Of a stretch of 64,000 nt of DNA, positions 18,409 to 28,028 are shown piece by piece. The DNA is from Spirosoma endbachense (lineage in GTDB: Bacteria > Bacteroidota > Bacteroidia > Cytophagales > Spirosomataceae). Location of the stretch: assembly GCF_010233585.1 (NCBI RefSeq), contig NZ_CP045997.1, positions 3,869,779 through 3,933,778 of the forward strand, written 5' to 3'. The position numbers and the translations under genes were made by a program. The notes under the pieces were generated by a model. The model made no database searches. It saw only the letters and a program-made list of their open reading frames with translations, and was not told the DNA's origin. Within the stretch, counting starts at the first letter, position 1. Each line of letters begins with the position of its first letter.

Positions 18409-19182
18409 TCAGATAGCAGTCGGAAAGCGAAGGAATTGAGTAGGCAATAAGCCGGTAAAACGCTTGAAATCATGAAGAAAATGTGCCTGATCGAAATAGC
18501 CTGCGTCAATACTGATTCGGGTGGTTGAATCAGTGGAACCCAATGCGTTTATTGCGTTTTTGATTCGAACGATAGACGAAAACTTTTTGGGCGATGCACC
18601 CACCTGTTTTCGAAATCGTTTTTCGAGCGGGCTCTGGCTGATGCAGAGTTTATCGGCTAATTCCTTCATGCGGATTGTTCCGTTCGACAAGTGAATGTGC
18701 TGAAGGGCAGCTACAATAAGCGGGTCTGTCCGTGGCTCCTGAAGTCGTGACAGCAGGAACTGCTCCACAGTGTTGATTCGGCCCCAATCGTTGCTGGCCG
18801 CCATAAGCTGCTCGTCAAGAACCGCCAGGGTTGTCGAATCTATAAAGTTATCGAGCGACAGACTTTTTCCGAAAAACTCGTGGACAGGTTCGCGGAAAAA
18901 TGCAGCAGCGCCTGTTTCGATAAAATCGACGAGTACAGAGCCAATGTTACGGGAGTTTTTAAAGACTCTAAACGTATCCATAAGTCCCGTAACTCCCGAT
19001 GTTGATAAAGGAGTTTCACCCGCATTGTCTAGATACATCAGTTTTCCGCGATACTGAAATCCCATCACCAGCGACGTGTCTGGCAAAATTTTATAAGCCT
19101 GTTCGTCGGCTGTTTTCGAAATGATCAGCCGACGAACATAAGGTTTAAGCCGGTCGCATGGCCAATAGGGCTGGAATTTCAT
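18409..19182 (-). CDS. AraC-family transcriptional regulator with DUF6597-type N-domain
   Basis: A regulator of about 257 residues. The N-terminal half (FQPYWPCDRLKPYVRRLIIS...YKILPDTSLVMGFQYRGKL) is the sensory domain found in many Bacteroidota AraC proteins. The C-terminal half carries two AraC helix-turn-helix motifs: MKELADKLCISQSPLEKRFRKQVGAS and ISIDAGYFDQAHFLHDFKRFTGLLP, the second matching the family signature well. The frame is open to 19227, but MKFQPYWPCD at 19182 fits family starts. It probably regulates the neighbouring DUF1398 or FAH-family gene. Confidence 0.88.
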   Translation of the reverse strand: MKFQPYWPCDRLKPYVRRLIISKTADEQAYKILPDTSLVMGFQYRGKLMYLDNAGETPLSTSGVTGLMDTFRVFKNSRNIGSVLVDFIETGAAAFFREPVHEFFGKSLSLDNFIDSTTLAVLDEQLMAASNDWGRINTVEQFLLSRLQEPRTDPLIVAALQHIHLSNGTIRMKELADKLCISQSPLEKRFRKQVGASPKKFSSIVRIKNAINALGSTDSTTRISIDAGYFDQAHFLHDFKRFTGLLPTQFLRFPTAI

Positions 19183-19259
19183 GGCAACTGAGTCGTGATG
19201 GGCGTTAGTACGCATCAGCAAAACCATACGGTAGAAGACGCAAACGATACACCTCTACA

Positions 19260-20096
19260 CTAACCAACAACATTTTCCAGCGTTCCGATCCCATCGATCG
19301 TTATTCGAATTTCATCACCTGATCGAAGCGTGAAATCGTCGGGAGGAACAATACCGGTGCCGGTCATGAGGAAGCAGCCGAAAGGAAATGAGCATTCGCG
19401 GAAGAGGAACGAAACGAGTTCCGTATGTTGCCGTTTCATCTGGCTGATGGCAATGCTATTGGTAAAGGCAGCCTGAAACTCCCGGATGATTTCCAGCTTA
19501 ATCTGCGAATCGGGCGAGATTGGCGTCTCTGGAACATAGAGACATGGGCCAAGGGCAGCGCTACCGTCGTAGCTTTTGGCCTGCGGCAGATAGAGCGGAT
19601 TTTCACCTTCAATACTCCGCGAACTCATATCGTTACCACAGGTGTAGCCTACGATTTTTCCTGATGATGTAATAAATAGTGTTAACTCAGGCTCCGGTAC
19701 ATTCCAGGTCGAGTCGGCCCGAATGCGGACATTTGCTCCTGGTCCTACTACACGTTCCGGTGTTGATTTGAAGAATAATTCAGGACGTTCGGCGTCGTAA
19801 ACCCGATCATAAAAATTATCTCCTCCCGACTTCTTCGATTCTTCCATGCGGGCATTGCGGCTGCGCAGATACGTAACCCCCGATGCCCAGACTTCCTGCC
19901 GACCGATTGGAGCCAGTAAGCCCGTTTGTGCCCATTGCTGGTGATCATCTGCCGGAGCTACCGATTTGGTTATCTCCAGCAGAACATCATACAGATTATC
20001 CTGATTGACTAAATCATCCCAGTTGTCGGCCGGAACAGTATAAAACAGATTATTCGATTCAAGAACGATGCCGGAGCCGGTTTTGTAGAGTTTCAT
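19260..20096 (-). CDS. Fumarylacetoacetate hydrolase (FAH)-family protein
   Basis: A 278-residue FAH-fold enzyme. The catalytic core has [33 protein letters not shown], including the metal-binding Glu pair, then [16 protein letters not shown] and a C-terminal [21 protein letters not shown]. Members hydrolyse or isomerise beta-diketo acids or dehydrate 2-keto-3-deoxy sugar acids; the substrate cannot be chosen from sequence. It lies 33 bases from the open frame of the AraC regulator gene on the same strand. Start is the ATG at 20096, with no in-frame alternative that fits better. Confidence 0.87.
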   Translation of the reverse strand: MKLYKTGSGIVLESNNLFYTVPADNWDDLVNQDNLYDVLLEITKSVAPADDHQQWAQTGLLAPIGRQEVWASGVTYLRSRNARMEESKKSGGDNFYDRVYDAERPELFFKSTPERVVGPGANVRIRADSTWNVPEPELTLFITSSGKIVGYTCGNDMSSRSIEGENPLYLPQAKSYDGSAALGPCLYVPETPISPDSQIKLEIIREFQAAFTNSIAISQMKRQHTELVSFLFRECSFPFGCFLMTGTGIVPPDDFTLRSGDEIRITIDGIGTLENVVG

Positions 20097-20389
20097 GCGA
20101 AAAGATTGAATACCATTTGTAAAGAACGATTGTACTGTGTTTTACTTTATCGAAATGTGCTGATTGATGGGGTGATGAATCGTATAAGTTATCGGTCAAA
20201 AATAAGGAAACAAGCTAAGAAAGGCCCTTGCTTCGTTAAAAATTGGCTGAGCAGCGAATCGTTTAATCCGTGCAGTCGAGCGACCAGACGTATCGGTTCC
20301 TGCGCCATGAAATCAGGAAATGCAGTCAAAAATTCAGCAAAAAAGAGTTAACTTAGTAGGCTTACTACCGCATCGGCGGTTCGACAACA

Positions 20390-21082
20390 ATGCTGCAAAA
20401 AACACGGGGTATTGCCCTTAGTTATATTCGTTACCGCGAAACGTCCATTATTGCCCGCGTTTATACCGAAGAGTTTGGTTTACAAAGCTATATTGTCAAT
20501 AGCGTTCGAACGGCCCGGAGTAAAAACAATAAAATAGCTCTGTTTCAGCCGTTAACGTTGCTCGAGATGGTCGTTTATAACAAGCACGACCGCGATCTGC
20601 ACCGGCTTTCGGAGATCAAGACCAGCCATCCGTTTCAGAGCCTGCCTTTTGAGGTAAGTAAGTCAACGATTGCGATGTTCGTAACGGAAATGCTGAATAA
20701 AGTGCTGAAAGAAGAAGCGAGCAGCCCGGTATTGTTCCGGTTTCTGGTCGATTCAGTACTATTCCTGGAAGAGGCCCGTACGAACTACGAAAACTTCCAC
20801 CTGACCTTTCTACTGAAACTTTCGTTTTTTCTGGGATTTGGTCCCGAAAGTGCCCGCGAATTCGAGAGCCAGCTCCGGGAAAACTCCTATCCGTTCTTAC
20901 CCGACGATGAGATGGATGCTGCGCTCAATAGCATGCTTCGCCAGCCCTATGGAACGGCAATCCGGATTTCGCGCTCGGCCCGAAACGAACTGCTGGATGC
21001 CCTGGTGGCTTATTATCAGATTCATATCGACTCAATCGGCGAGGTAAAGTCGTTGCCCGTATTGAGGGAGGTGCTGGGATAA
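20390..21082 (+). CDS. recO: DNA repair protein RecO
   Basis: A 230-residue recombination mediator of the RecFOR pathway that loads RecA on gapped DNA coated with SSB. The N-terminal OB fold is recognisable (MLQKTRGIALSYIRYRETSIIARVYTEE, cut here: start MLQKTRGIALSYIRY), followed by LFQPLTLLEMVVYNK and the helical C-terminal domain with KLSFFLGFGPE. Length is normal for Bacteroidota RecO. As in many members, the zinc-finger cysteines of some RecO proteins are absent. It is divergent from the FAH gene, with 293 bases between them in which no gene is convincing. Confidence 0.92.
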   Translation: MLQKTRGIALSYIRYRETSIIARVYTEEFGLQSYIVNSVRTARSKNNKIALFQPLTLLEMVVYNKHDRDLHRLSEIKTSHPFQSLPFEVSKSTIAMFVTEMLNKVLKEEASSPVLFRFLVDSVLFLEEARTNYENFHLTFLLKLSFFLGFGPESAREFESQLRENSYPFLPDDEMDAALNSMLRQPYGTAIRISRSARNELLDALVAYYQIHIDSIGEVKSLPVLREVLG

Positions 21083-21149
21083 TAAGCGGTGATTAAACAT
21101 GAGTCATCCCGAATTTTGCAGGATAGCTCCTATTTGCCGTAATGTGTAC

Positions 21150-21881
21150 TTAAACTTTACGCTTTAGCTCAAAATGCTGACCCAGATAAAGCCGCCGAAC
21201 CTGTTCATCACTGGCCAGTTCTTCGGCAGTGCCTTGCTTTAGAATTTTACCCTCAAAGAGCAGGTAGGCCCGGTCAGTGATCGAGAGCGTTTCATTCACG
21301 TTGTGATCAGTAATGAGAATGCCGATGTTGCGGTGCTTCAATTTGGCGACAATGCTCTGAATGTCTTCTACGGCAATCGGGTCGACACCCGCGAAGGGCT
21401 CATCGAGCAGAATAAACTTAGGATCAACAGCCAGCGCACGGGCAATTTCGGTGCGTCGGCGTTCGCCCCCGGAGAGCACCTTGCCTTTGCTCTTGCGAAC
21501 ATGCGTCAGGCTAAACTCAGCGAGCAGCTCTTCTACTTTTTCTTTGCGTTGATTTTTTGGCAAGTCGCTCATTTCGAGTACGGCCAGTACGTTTTCTTCG
21601 ACCGATAGATCCCGAAAGACAGATGCTTCCTGCGCCAGATAGCCAAGGCCGAGTCGTGCCCGTTTATACATAGGCAGGTCTGTAACATCGATATCATCAA
21701 TAAAAACCTTACCACTATTGGGCTTCACCAAACCAACAGCCATGTAGAACGAGGTAGTCTTCCCGGCACCATTTGGGCCGAGCAACCCTACAATTTCACC
21801 CTGGGCCACCTGATACGACACGTTATTGTTGACCAGCCGCGACCCGTATTTCTTTATTAAATTTTCAGTTCTAAGAATCAT
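21150..21881 (-). CDS. lptB: Lipopolysaccharide export ABC ATPase LptB
   Basis: A 243-residue cytoplasmic ATPase that powers LPS transport with LptF/LptG. Walker A is GPNGAGKTT (35-43), the Q-loop follows, the signature is [15 protein letters not shown] (about 137), Walker B is [13 protein letters not shown], and the H-loop is ITDHNV. The [11 protein letters not shown] signature and [13 protein letters not shown] are diagnostic of LptB rather than branched amino-acid LivF. Its partners are not in the window. It is convergent with recO. Confidence 0.94.
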   Translation of the reverse strand: MILRTENLIKKYGSRLVNNNVSYQVAQGEIVGLLGPNGAGKTTSFYMAVGLVKPNSGKVFIDDIDVTDLPMYKRARLGLGYLAQEASVFRDLSVEENVLAVLEMSDLPKNQRKEKVEELLAEFSLTHVRKSKGKVLSGGERRRTEIARALAVDPKFILLDEPFAGVDPIAVEDIQSIVAKLKHRNIGILITDHNVNETLSITDRAYLLFEGKILKQGTAEELASDEQVRRLYLGQHFELKRKV

Positions 21882-22098
21882 TCTGATGCGTTATTGAAAA
21901 CGGTCAGTGCCGAATTGCCTTAATGCGTTAATGGCTGCTGCAAAGTTCGGGCTAATACCATCTACTGCCAACTATTTTTGGTGTGGGGGAAAGTCTCCAT
22001 CCGTTTATTAACAATTATTAATGGCAACGAGGCCCATTTTCGACCGAATTGTGTGTTTACTACCAACTATGCTCTGTCTGGTAGCGGACAAATAATGA

Positions 22099-22311
22099 AC
22101 TATTTCGTCTGGCTTTTTCAGACAAACCAGCCATCTGTTTAACAACGATATTCCCATCAGTTCGTTCATCCGGACGGTTTCGCTTAGGTAGAATGCCGGT
22201 CGAGCTTGTTTGATCTGAAAAAAGACACCATCTACGCTTCAGCCACGTTTAGCATCCAAGCGACCACGCTGGCCCAGCAACGCTGTACCGATTCGCATGA
22301 CAAAAAATAAC
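22099..22311 (+). pseudogene. Possible decayed gene (two short protein-like frames)
   Basis: One frame (22099-22188) reads ...FFRQTSHLFNNDIPISSF.. and stops. A second frame (22188-22311) reads ..SSLFDLKKDTIYASATF.. then ATTLAQQRCTDSHDKK and a TAA. Both look like real protein composition, not random, and a frameshift around 22188 would join them. No start or upstream part is left and the family is not recognised, so this is a weak call. Confidence 0.25.
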
Positions 22312-22327
22312 CTGATGATGTATTTTC

Positions 22328-22407
22328 CAGGACTTTCGCAAAACCCCGTGCCACGGTTAATAGTGATGCGTAAACAAACCGTGGCACGGGGTTTTGCGAA
22401 AGTCCTG
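22328..22407. repeat. Perfect 31-bp inverted repeat
   Basis: Arms 22328-22358 and 22377-22407 are exact reverse complements, with an 18-base loop. The arm begins CAGGACTTTCGCAAAACC and ends CCGTGCCACGGTT. It lies upstream of a gene and downstream of none, so terminator function is unlikely. The inner word AACCGTGGCACGG also occurs at 8466-8478. Confidence 0.85.
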
Positions 22408-22505
22408 ATTTTCATCGACCCGTTTATAAAATCAGATTTTTAGGAATAACTGGTCAGCTAGTATAGATTCGGCCATTGATCCATTGACTCTGTTATTCAT
22501 TCGTT

Positions 22506-23603
22506 ATGACGCAAATTCGTGAACTGACCAATTATCTTGAAGCATTGGCACCACTTGCCTATCAGGAGTCCTACGATAACTCCGGTTTGATCATTGGCGA
22601 TCCTACTACCGAACTAACGGGCGTTCTGGTTACGCTGGATGCGACTGAGGCTGTTGTAGACGAGGCTATTGCTAAAGGCTGTAACCTGGTTGTGGCTCAC
22701 CATCCGATTGTCTTTAAAGGGCTTAAGAAACTCAACGGAAAAAACTACGTTGAACGAACGGTCATCAGGGCCATCAAAAATGACATTGCGATTTATGCCG
22801 CCCATACAAACCTGGATAACGTGGTTGGTGGCGTTAATTTCAAGATTGCGGAAAAGCTGAATCTACAGAATGTACAGGTACTGGCACCTAAATCGCAGGT
22901 GTTGAGTAAACTGGTCACGTTTGTTCCTGTGGCCGATACGCAACGAATTCTGGACGCGCTTTATGCCGCCGGAGCGGGTCAGATAGGCGACTACAAAAAT
23001 TGTAGTTTTCGCGTAAGCGGCACTGGAACCTACCAGCCGGGCCAAACCGCACAACCAGCAATTGGTGAGGTAGGCGAATACCACGAAGAGGCTGAAAACC
23101 GGATCGAGGTTATCATTCCGACGCATCAGCAGGGGCAATTGTTGGCGGCTCTTAGACAGGCCCATCCGTATGAGGAGGTCGCTTATTATTTAACCGCATT
23201 AGATAATAAAAATCAGGAAGTTGGTTCGGGAGCCGTTGGCGATTTGCCGGAGCCACTGGATGGTCAGTCCTGGCTAAGCTACTTGAAAGACAGGATGAAT
23301 CTTAACCTGATTCGATACACACCATTACCCGCACACCCAATCAGGCGTGTAGCGGTATGTGGGGGCGTCGGGAGCTTTTTACTGCCCGATGCCTTACGAG
23401 CAAACGCCGATGTTTTTGTGACGGCAGACTATAAATACCACGAATTTTTCGATGCCGATGGGCGCATTGTCATCTGCGATATTGGTCATTATGAAAGTGA
23501 AGTCTTTACAAAAGAGTTAATTAGCCAGCATTTGGCAAAAAAATTCATTACTTTTGCGGTAATTTTATCAGAAACTGACACTAATCCGGTTAGCTATTAC
23601 TAA
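22506..23603 (+). CDS. NIF3-like dinuclear metal protein
   Basis: A 365-residue cytoplasmic protein of the NIF3/YqfO family, related to GTP cyclohydrolase I type 2 in databases though the function is unsettled. The metal site is visible: VAHHPIVFKG (about 62-71), AAHTNLDNVVGGVN (about 99-112) and the C-terminal IGHYESE. The central PII/CutA-like insert (about 130-235, LSKLVTFVPVADTQRILDALYAAGAGQIGDY) makes it the long form. It is followed 126 bases later by the zinc-ribbon protein gene; in other bacteria NIF3 genes are often next to this family. Confidence 0.92.
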   Translation: MTQIRELTNYLEALAPLAYQESYDNSGLIIGDPTTELTGVLVTLDATEAVVDEAIAKGCNLVVAHHPIVFKGLKKLNGKNYVERTVIRAIKNDIAIYAAHTNLDNVVGGVNFKIAEKLNLQNVQVLAPKSQVLSKLVTFVPVADTQRILDALYAAGAGQIGDYKNCSFRVSGTGTYQPGQTAQPAIGEVGEYHEEAENRIEVIIPTHQQGQLLAALRQAHPYEEVAYYLTALDNKNQEVGSGAVGDLPEPLDGQSWLSYLKDRMNLNLIRYTPLPAHPIRRVAVCGGVGSFLLPDALRANADVFVTADYKYHEFFDADGRIVICDIGHYESEVFTKELISQHLAKKFITFAVILSETDTNPVSYY

Positions 23604-23675
23604 TGAATAATGTATAATGCAAGGACTCTGAATTGATTAATTTTCAGCTAGTTAGACTATACCCCATTATACATT

Positions 23676-23701
23676 AAACCGCACGGGCGGTCCGGATTAG
23701 G
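23676..23701 (+). repeat. Diverged single-unit copy of the 59-bp repeat
   Basis: AAACCGCACGGGCGGTCCGG followed by ATTAGG resembles the core of the repeats at 8352 and 49789 but has only one unit and several changes. A still shorter match, ACCGCATCGGCGG, occurs at 20366-20378. Confidence 0.4.
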
Positions 23702-23729
23702 TATTATACTTTAAAACAAAAATCTCCGA

Positions 23730-24485
23730 ATGGAACTGACGATTGCGCAAAAATTAGACGCTCTTCTTAAACTGCAATCCCTTGACTCTCAACTAGACGA
23801 ACTCATAAAAATTCGCGGTGGTCTGCCCGAAGAGGTCCGTGATCTGGAAGATGATATTGCCGGATTCGAAACTCGGATAGGTAAGTTCCAGGCTGAAATC
23901 AAGACGTTGGAAGACGATATTGAGCGCAACCGGGTTGCCAAGAAAGACGCCGAAAAGCTGATTACCAAATACAAAGATCAGCAAATGAACGTGCGCAACA
24001 ACCGCGAATTCGATGCCATCTCCAAAGAAATCGAATTGCAATCGCTCGAAATCGAACTAGCCGATAAACGAATCAACGAAGCACAATTTCGGGTTCGGGG
24101 CAAGGAAGAAGAAATTAAGACTACGCAGGCTGCGCTTAACGAACGGAAAGAAGATCTGAAGGCAAAGAAGCAGGAACTGGATCAGATTACGTCGGAAAGC
24201 CAGGAAGAGGAAAAGGAGATTATCAAGCAGCGCGACCAGCAGGCAACAACCATCGAACCGCGCTTATTGAACTCATACAATAAAATCCGGAGCAATGCCC
24301 TCAATGGCCTTGCGGTCGTTATGGTGAAACGGGGTGCTTGTGGCGGTTGCTTTAATGTAGTACCACCGCAGCGTCAGGCCGACATTAAAGACAAGAAGAA
24401 AATCATCGTTTGCGAACACTGCGGCCGGATTTTTGCCGATGTCGAAGGGGTGCCCGAACCAGCGCCAGTTGGCCGGGGTCGGTAG
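23730..24485 (+). CDS. C4 zinc-ribbon coiled-coil protein (CT398-like)
   Basis: A 251-residue protein with a long coiled coil (about 10-175, Glu/Lys/Asp heptads) and a C-terminal zinc ribbon with paired cysteines: CGGCFNVVPPQRQADI and IVCEHCGRIF (about 205-240). This is the family formerly DUF164, which is conserved and often linked to NIF3-like genes; suggested roles in RNA or secretion are not settled. Here it lies just downstream of the NIF3-like gene. A perfect terminator follows 17 bases after its stop. Confidence 0.88.
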   Translation: MELTIAQKLDALLKLQSLDSQLDELIKIRGGLPEEVRDLEDDIAGFETRIGKFQAEIKTLEDDIERNRVAKKDAEKLITKYKDQQMNVRNNREFDAISKEIELQSLEIELADKRINEAQFRVRGKEEEIKTTQAALNERKEDLKAKKQELDQITSESQEEEKEIIKQRDQQATTIEPRLLNSYNKIRSNALNGLAVVMVKRGACGGCFNVVPPQRQADIKDKKKIIVCEHCGRIFADVEGVPEPAPVGRGR

Positions 24486-24501
24486 GTGATTAATCTAATT
24501 A

Positions 24502-24536
24502 GCAAAAAAGGTCGTCTAACTGGCGACCTTTTTTGC
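24502..24536 (+). terminator. Rho-independent terminator
   Basis: GCAAAAAAGGTCG pairs perfectly with CGACCTTTTTTGC around the loop TCTAACTGG. It lies between the zinc-ribbon gene and the TPR gene, and shows that a TPR start before 24536 is unlikely. Confidence 0.88.
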
Positions 24537-24551
24537 TATACTGCGTTTGCT

Positions 24552-26063
24552 ATGCTGATGCTAATCAGACCAATTTCGGTACTAACAGCCGCCCTATTTT
24601 TAGTGTCCTGCTGCGTTCATGCGCAGGATTTCGTCTGGACACCAGGTCTGCAACGTGCCTATACGGATCTCCAAAAACTGAAGCTCCAGTCGGCCCGGCA
24701 GGCTTTAGTGAAAGAAAGTAGCCAGAACGGTGTCCGCATTTTTCTGGATGATTATGCAGATATGCTCACCCTTGTCACCTCCGACGATGACCGGGCCTAT
24801 GCTGACATGAGCGACCGCGAAGATGAGCGACTGGATGCGCTTAATGCCTTAGATGAAAACTCGCCCTGGCAGCGTGTTATCCAGGCAGAAGTTCGGCTCC
24901 ATTGGGCGTTTGTAAAATTGAAATTTGGTAAAGAACTCAGTGCGAGCTGGGATGTTATTCGGGCTTATAAGTTACTGGCTACCAACCAGAAAAAATTCCC
25001 CCATTTTTTACCGACCTATAAATCGCTTGGAACACTGCATATCATGGTTGGGTCAGTGCCGGATAATTACGTTTGGGTAGCCAACCTGCTTGGGTTGCAT
25101 GGCAATGTTCAGCAGGGACAACAGGAGTTGCAGCGAGCCGAACAGGACCCCACCTTCAGGCTCGAAGCCCAGCTTGTTTCGCTGATGGTAAAGGCATACG
25201 TCCTGAAATTCTCGGAAGCGGATGGAAAGGATTTACAGCGGCTGGTAAGCGACAATCAGGATAATCTGCTTTTGCATTTTTTCGGGGCAACTATCGAGCA
25301 GAAGAATGGCCATAGCGAGCAGGCGCTCACTTATTTACTGACACGCCCTACTGGGTCAGCCTATCAGGCAATGCCAGTCATCGAAAATATTTTAGGCGAC
25401 ATTTACCTGCAAAAGGGACAGAATTCAATGGCTATCAATCACTTCCAGCAATTTCTGACTGCGTATAAAGGACAGAATTTTTTGAAGGATTCATATTATA
25501 AGTTATTTCTCTGCCACTGGCTGGCCAATTCGCCTGATAGTAAAGCAAGGTTATTTCTGGAAAAACTGATAACCGTTGGCCGAACGACAGTTGAATCGGA
25601 TAAGGCCGCGCAGAAATTCGCCGAAGCGTATCTGAAGCGGGGCGGATCGCCCAATCAGAAAGTATTGATGCGAGCCCGGCTTGCCTCCGATGGTGGTTTT
25701 ACGGATAGTGCGCTGGCTTATCTTCGTCCTTACGGTGAAGCAAAATTTTCATTGACGGCCGAGAAAGCCGAATATAATTACCGCCTTGGTCGTATCTATC
25801 AGCGCCGGAACGATGCCGATGCGGCCATTCCTTATCTTAACCGGGCTTTAGTTCTTAGTGAATCCCCCGATGGTAGCCGGGAGCAGTTATCCTTCGGTGC
25901 AACGGCGGCTCTACAATTAGGGTATATCTACCAACAGAAGGGCGATCGTGTTCTGGCGCGGTCATTATTCCAGAAAGCACTTAGTTTCAAGCACCACGAG
26001 TATAAAAACAGTGTCGACAATAAAGCACGAGCGGCTCTAAGTCAATTGTCACAAAACACTTAG
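24552..26063 (+). CDS. Exported tetratricopeptide-repeat protein
   Basis: About 503 residues, starting MLMLIRPISVLTAALF with a signal peptide ending near CCVHAQ. The body is helical with recognisable TPR units near the C-terminus (YNYRLGRIYQRRNDADAAIPYLNRAL and AALQLGYIYQQKGDRVLARSLFQKAL type pairs) and a middle unit (IENILGDIYLQKGQNSMAINHFQQFL). The cysteine pair in VSCCVHAQ might be a lipobox, though the spacing is poor. The start is placed at 24552 because the longer frame would begin before the preceding terminator. No enzyme motif; a periplasmic scaffold is the likely role. Confidence 0.8.
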   Translation: MLMLIRPISVLTAALFLVSCCVHAQDFVWTPGLQRAYTDLQKLKLQSARQALVKESSQNGVRIFLDDYADMLTLVTSDDDRAYADMSDREDERLDALNALDENSPWQRVIQAEVRLHWAFVKLKFGKELSASWDVIRAYKLLATNQKKFPHFLPTYKSLGTLHIMVGSVPDNYVWVANLLGLHGNVQQGQQELQRAEQDPTFRLEAQLVSLMVKAYVLKFSEADGKDLQRLVSDNQDNLLLHFFGATIEQKNGHSEQALTYLLTRPTGSAYQAMPVIENILGDIYLQKGQNSMAINHFQQFLTAYKGQNFLKDSYYKLFLCHWLANSPDSKARLFLEKLITVGRTTVESDKAAQKFAEAYLKRGGSPNQKVLMRARLASDGGFTDSALAYLRPYGEAKFSLTAEKAEYNYRLGRIYQRRNDADAAIPYLNRALVLSESPDGSREQLSFGATAALQLGYIYQQKGDRVLARSLFQKALSFKHHEYKNSVDNKARAALSQLSQNT

Positions 26064-26193
26064 CCAGCTTTTTTGGTATACTCGTAGAGGTCAGCTTCGA
26101 CTAATGACGAAAATTGTTCAATAAATACCAGATTTGATCAATATAAAATCACATGGGTCGTCTTTAGCGTTTGTATACTAGGGTCAATAACCA

Positions 26194-26802
26194 TTGGAAC
26201 GTTTTACAGCAGCCACTTATCGGGATTTATCTCCTCAGGAGCTATGGCAACGCTTCAAAGCTGGAGACGAACGGGCTTTAGGAGAGTTGGCCAGGGAGCA
26301 TTATCCTGGATTGTATAACTATGGCCTGCGTTTAACGACCGACTCCGAACTGGTTTGGGACACGATTCAGGATCTTTTTCTGGAATTATGGGATCACCGG
26401 GAAACGGTCGGAAATGCCGTTTTCGTTAAAACGTATCTGCTTAAAGCGCTCCGCTATAAATTATTAAAGTCTCGGGCACATCAATCCCCGATCCAGATTG
26501 ATGATTCAGACAAGTCTGGCCCCTTCTCGGTATCGATTGAAGACGAAATAATTGATCAGGAAGTGCATACGGAGCAGGCCCGGTTATTGCATCAATTGAT
26601 GGCTAGTCTCACCAAGCGTCAGCAGGAAGTGCTTTATCTACGATTCTATCAGAACCTGGATAATCACGAAATTGCCCAGATTATGGGCATGGAACGGCAG
26701 AGCGTAGCTAACCTCCTTCATCGGACCTTTAAAGAACTCAGAAGCCACTGGTCTCCTGATTTGCTCCTTTCGCTTTTGCTGCTAATCCTCCCCAAACGGT
26801 AA
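26194..26802 (+). CDS. FecI-type ECF sigma-70 factor
   Basis: A 202-residue extracytoplasmic-function sigma factor. Region 2 spans about 25-90 (ALGELAREHYPGLYNYGLRL, DTIQDLFLELW). Region 4 spans about 130-185 (LTKRQQEVLYLRFYQNLDNHEIAQIMGMERQSVANLLHRTFKELR). The frame begins at TTG 26194 (a stop lies two codons upstream), and no ATG lies before region 2, so a TTG start is the only good choice. The FecR gene follows after 110 bases, then SusC and SusD, the standard Bacteroidota trans-envelope signalling arrangement in which SusC senses ligand and FecR releases the sigma factor. Confidence 0.92.
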   Translation: MERFTAATYRDLSPQELWQRFKAGDERALGELAREHYPGLYNYGLRLTTDSELVWDTIQDLFLELWDHRETVGNAVFVKTYLLKALRYKLLKSRAHQSPIQIDDSDKSGPFSVSIEDEIIDQEVHTEQARLLHQLMASLTKRQQEVLYLRFYQNLDNHEIAQIMGMERQSVANLLHRTFKELRSHWSPDLLLSLLLLILPKR

Positions 26803-26912
26803 CAAACAGACAATTGTACTCTAGGCGAAAAAAATTTTACATTTTTTTGAGTATTGGCAGGCAAAGAATAGCACTATAGGGTTAGAAGCAACCGTGTGCT
26901 TTTTGCGCTGCT

Positions 26913-28028
26913 ATGAACTACAAGATTTACAACGCTGAAGATTTTCTGTTCGACGAGTCATTTCGCCAATGGGTAGGTGGAACATCTCCCCAGGCTACCG
27001 TATTCTGGGAACAATGGCTGATAGAAAATCCGGATCGGGCCGATGTAGTCAGGCAGGCGCAGGAACTTGTACGTGCCTTAACCAGTGAATACCGCGATAA
27101 TGCAACGGAAGACCGTATCGATAGCGAGCTAAGCCAGTTGATGCAACGGGCCGCCGAGCGTCGGGATGCTGACGTAGAAACACCCGTGCGATCGATCTGG
27201 CAACAATCCTGGTGGCGGTGGGCAGCAGCCGCTTCTATTCTCGTTACGGTTGGGTTAGGGATCTGGCTGTATCGGTACACGAATGAGCATGCTCAACCGG
27301 CACCTTACGCCCACTTGACAAAGGCAGCGGGCATTCTGCTCCTGGAAAAAGTAAATGACAGCGATCGGGTTGTCAATGTCGTACTTGGCGATGGTAGTGT
27401 TGTAACTCTCCGGCCAAAGAGCCGTTTAAGTTATCCAAAACAGTTCGGAGCAAACAACAGAACGGTTTACCTGAACGGGGAAGCTTTTTTCGACGTGGTC
27501 AAAAATCCTACTAAACCGTTTCTGATCTACGCCAACCAAACAGTCACTAAAGTACTGGGAACGAGCTTTTTGGTACGGGCTTTTGAAAGCGAAAAAGCCG
27601 TTGTCGTAACCGTAAGAACTGGGCGGGTATCGGTTTATAAGCAACAGGATTTTGAGAAAGCACAGCGGTCCGGTCTGCGACAGATTCAGGGCGTCATCCT
27701 GACTCCAAATCAACAAATGACGTACAATCTGGCCGATAACCAGCTGATGAAGGCACTGGTTGAGAAACCCAAAGCATTGATGCCCGAAACGATTAGCCGC
27801 GAGCAGATCTTTGAGGATGCTCCGGTCGCTAAAGTCTTTTCAACCATCGAGCATACCTACGGTGTGAAGCTTCTTTACAATGAAGATGACCTGTCAGCCT
27901 GTCTGGTGAATCTTACGTTTTCGAATGAAAGCCTGCTTGAACGACTCGATGTCGTTTGTCAGACCATTGGCGCTACGTATGAGGTGCTGGATGGGCAGAT
28001 TGTCATCACCAGTAAAGGCTGTAAGTAA
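26913..28028 (+). CDS. FecR-family anti-sigma factor
   Basis: A 371-residue membrane protein. The N-terminal cytoplasmic part (about 1-90) binds the sigma factor. One membrane helix (about 93-114, WWRWAAAASILVTVGLGIW) precedes the periplasmic FecR domain (about 140-245, VVNVVLGDGSVVTLRPKSRLSYPK and GEAFFDVVKNPTKPF). The C-terminal DUF4974-like domain (about 290-370, FEDAPVAKVFSTIEHTYGVKL) would contact the N-terminal signalling domain of the SusC protein encoded next. Confidence 0.93.
   Translation: MNYKIYNAEDFLFDESFRQWVGGTSPQATVFWEQWLIENPDRADVVRQAQELVRALTSEYRDNATEDRIDSELSQLMQRAAERRDADVETPVRSIWQQSWWRWAAAASILVTVGLGIWLYRYTNEHAQPAPYAHLTKAAGILLLEKVNDSDRVVNVVLGDGSVVTLRPKSRLSYPKQFGANNRTVYLNGEAFFDVVKNPTKPFLIYANQTVTKVLGTSFLVRAFESEKAVVVTVRTGRVSVYKQQDFEKAQRSGLRQIQGVILTPNQQMTYNLADNQLMKALVEKPKALMPETISREQIFEDAPVAKVFSTIEHTYGVKLLYNEDDLSACLVNLTFSNESLLERLDVVCQTIGATYEVLDGQIVITSKGCK

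Larger units (their letters stand above)
21882..22505. other. Intergenic region with probable gene remnant and repeat
   Basis: About 620 bases between divergent lptB and the NIF3-like gene. The first 200 bases hold nothing clear. 22099-22311 holds two short protein-like frames (separate entry) and 22328-22407 a large perfect inverted repeat. Promoters for both flanking genes must lie here, but no -7/-33 match is convincing. Confidence 0.5.

Noticed and set aside
20106..20351. 81-residue frame between the FAH gene and recO
   Set aside because: No family features, Arg/Ser/Cys-rich random composition, no start signal; most likely promoter DNA.
22378..22398. A second sigma-54-like site (TGGCACG...TTTTGCG) in the 31-bp inverted repeat
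   Set aside because: The -24 and -12 parts are 13, not 12, bases apart and the sequence is fixed by the palindrome.
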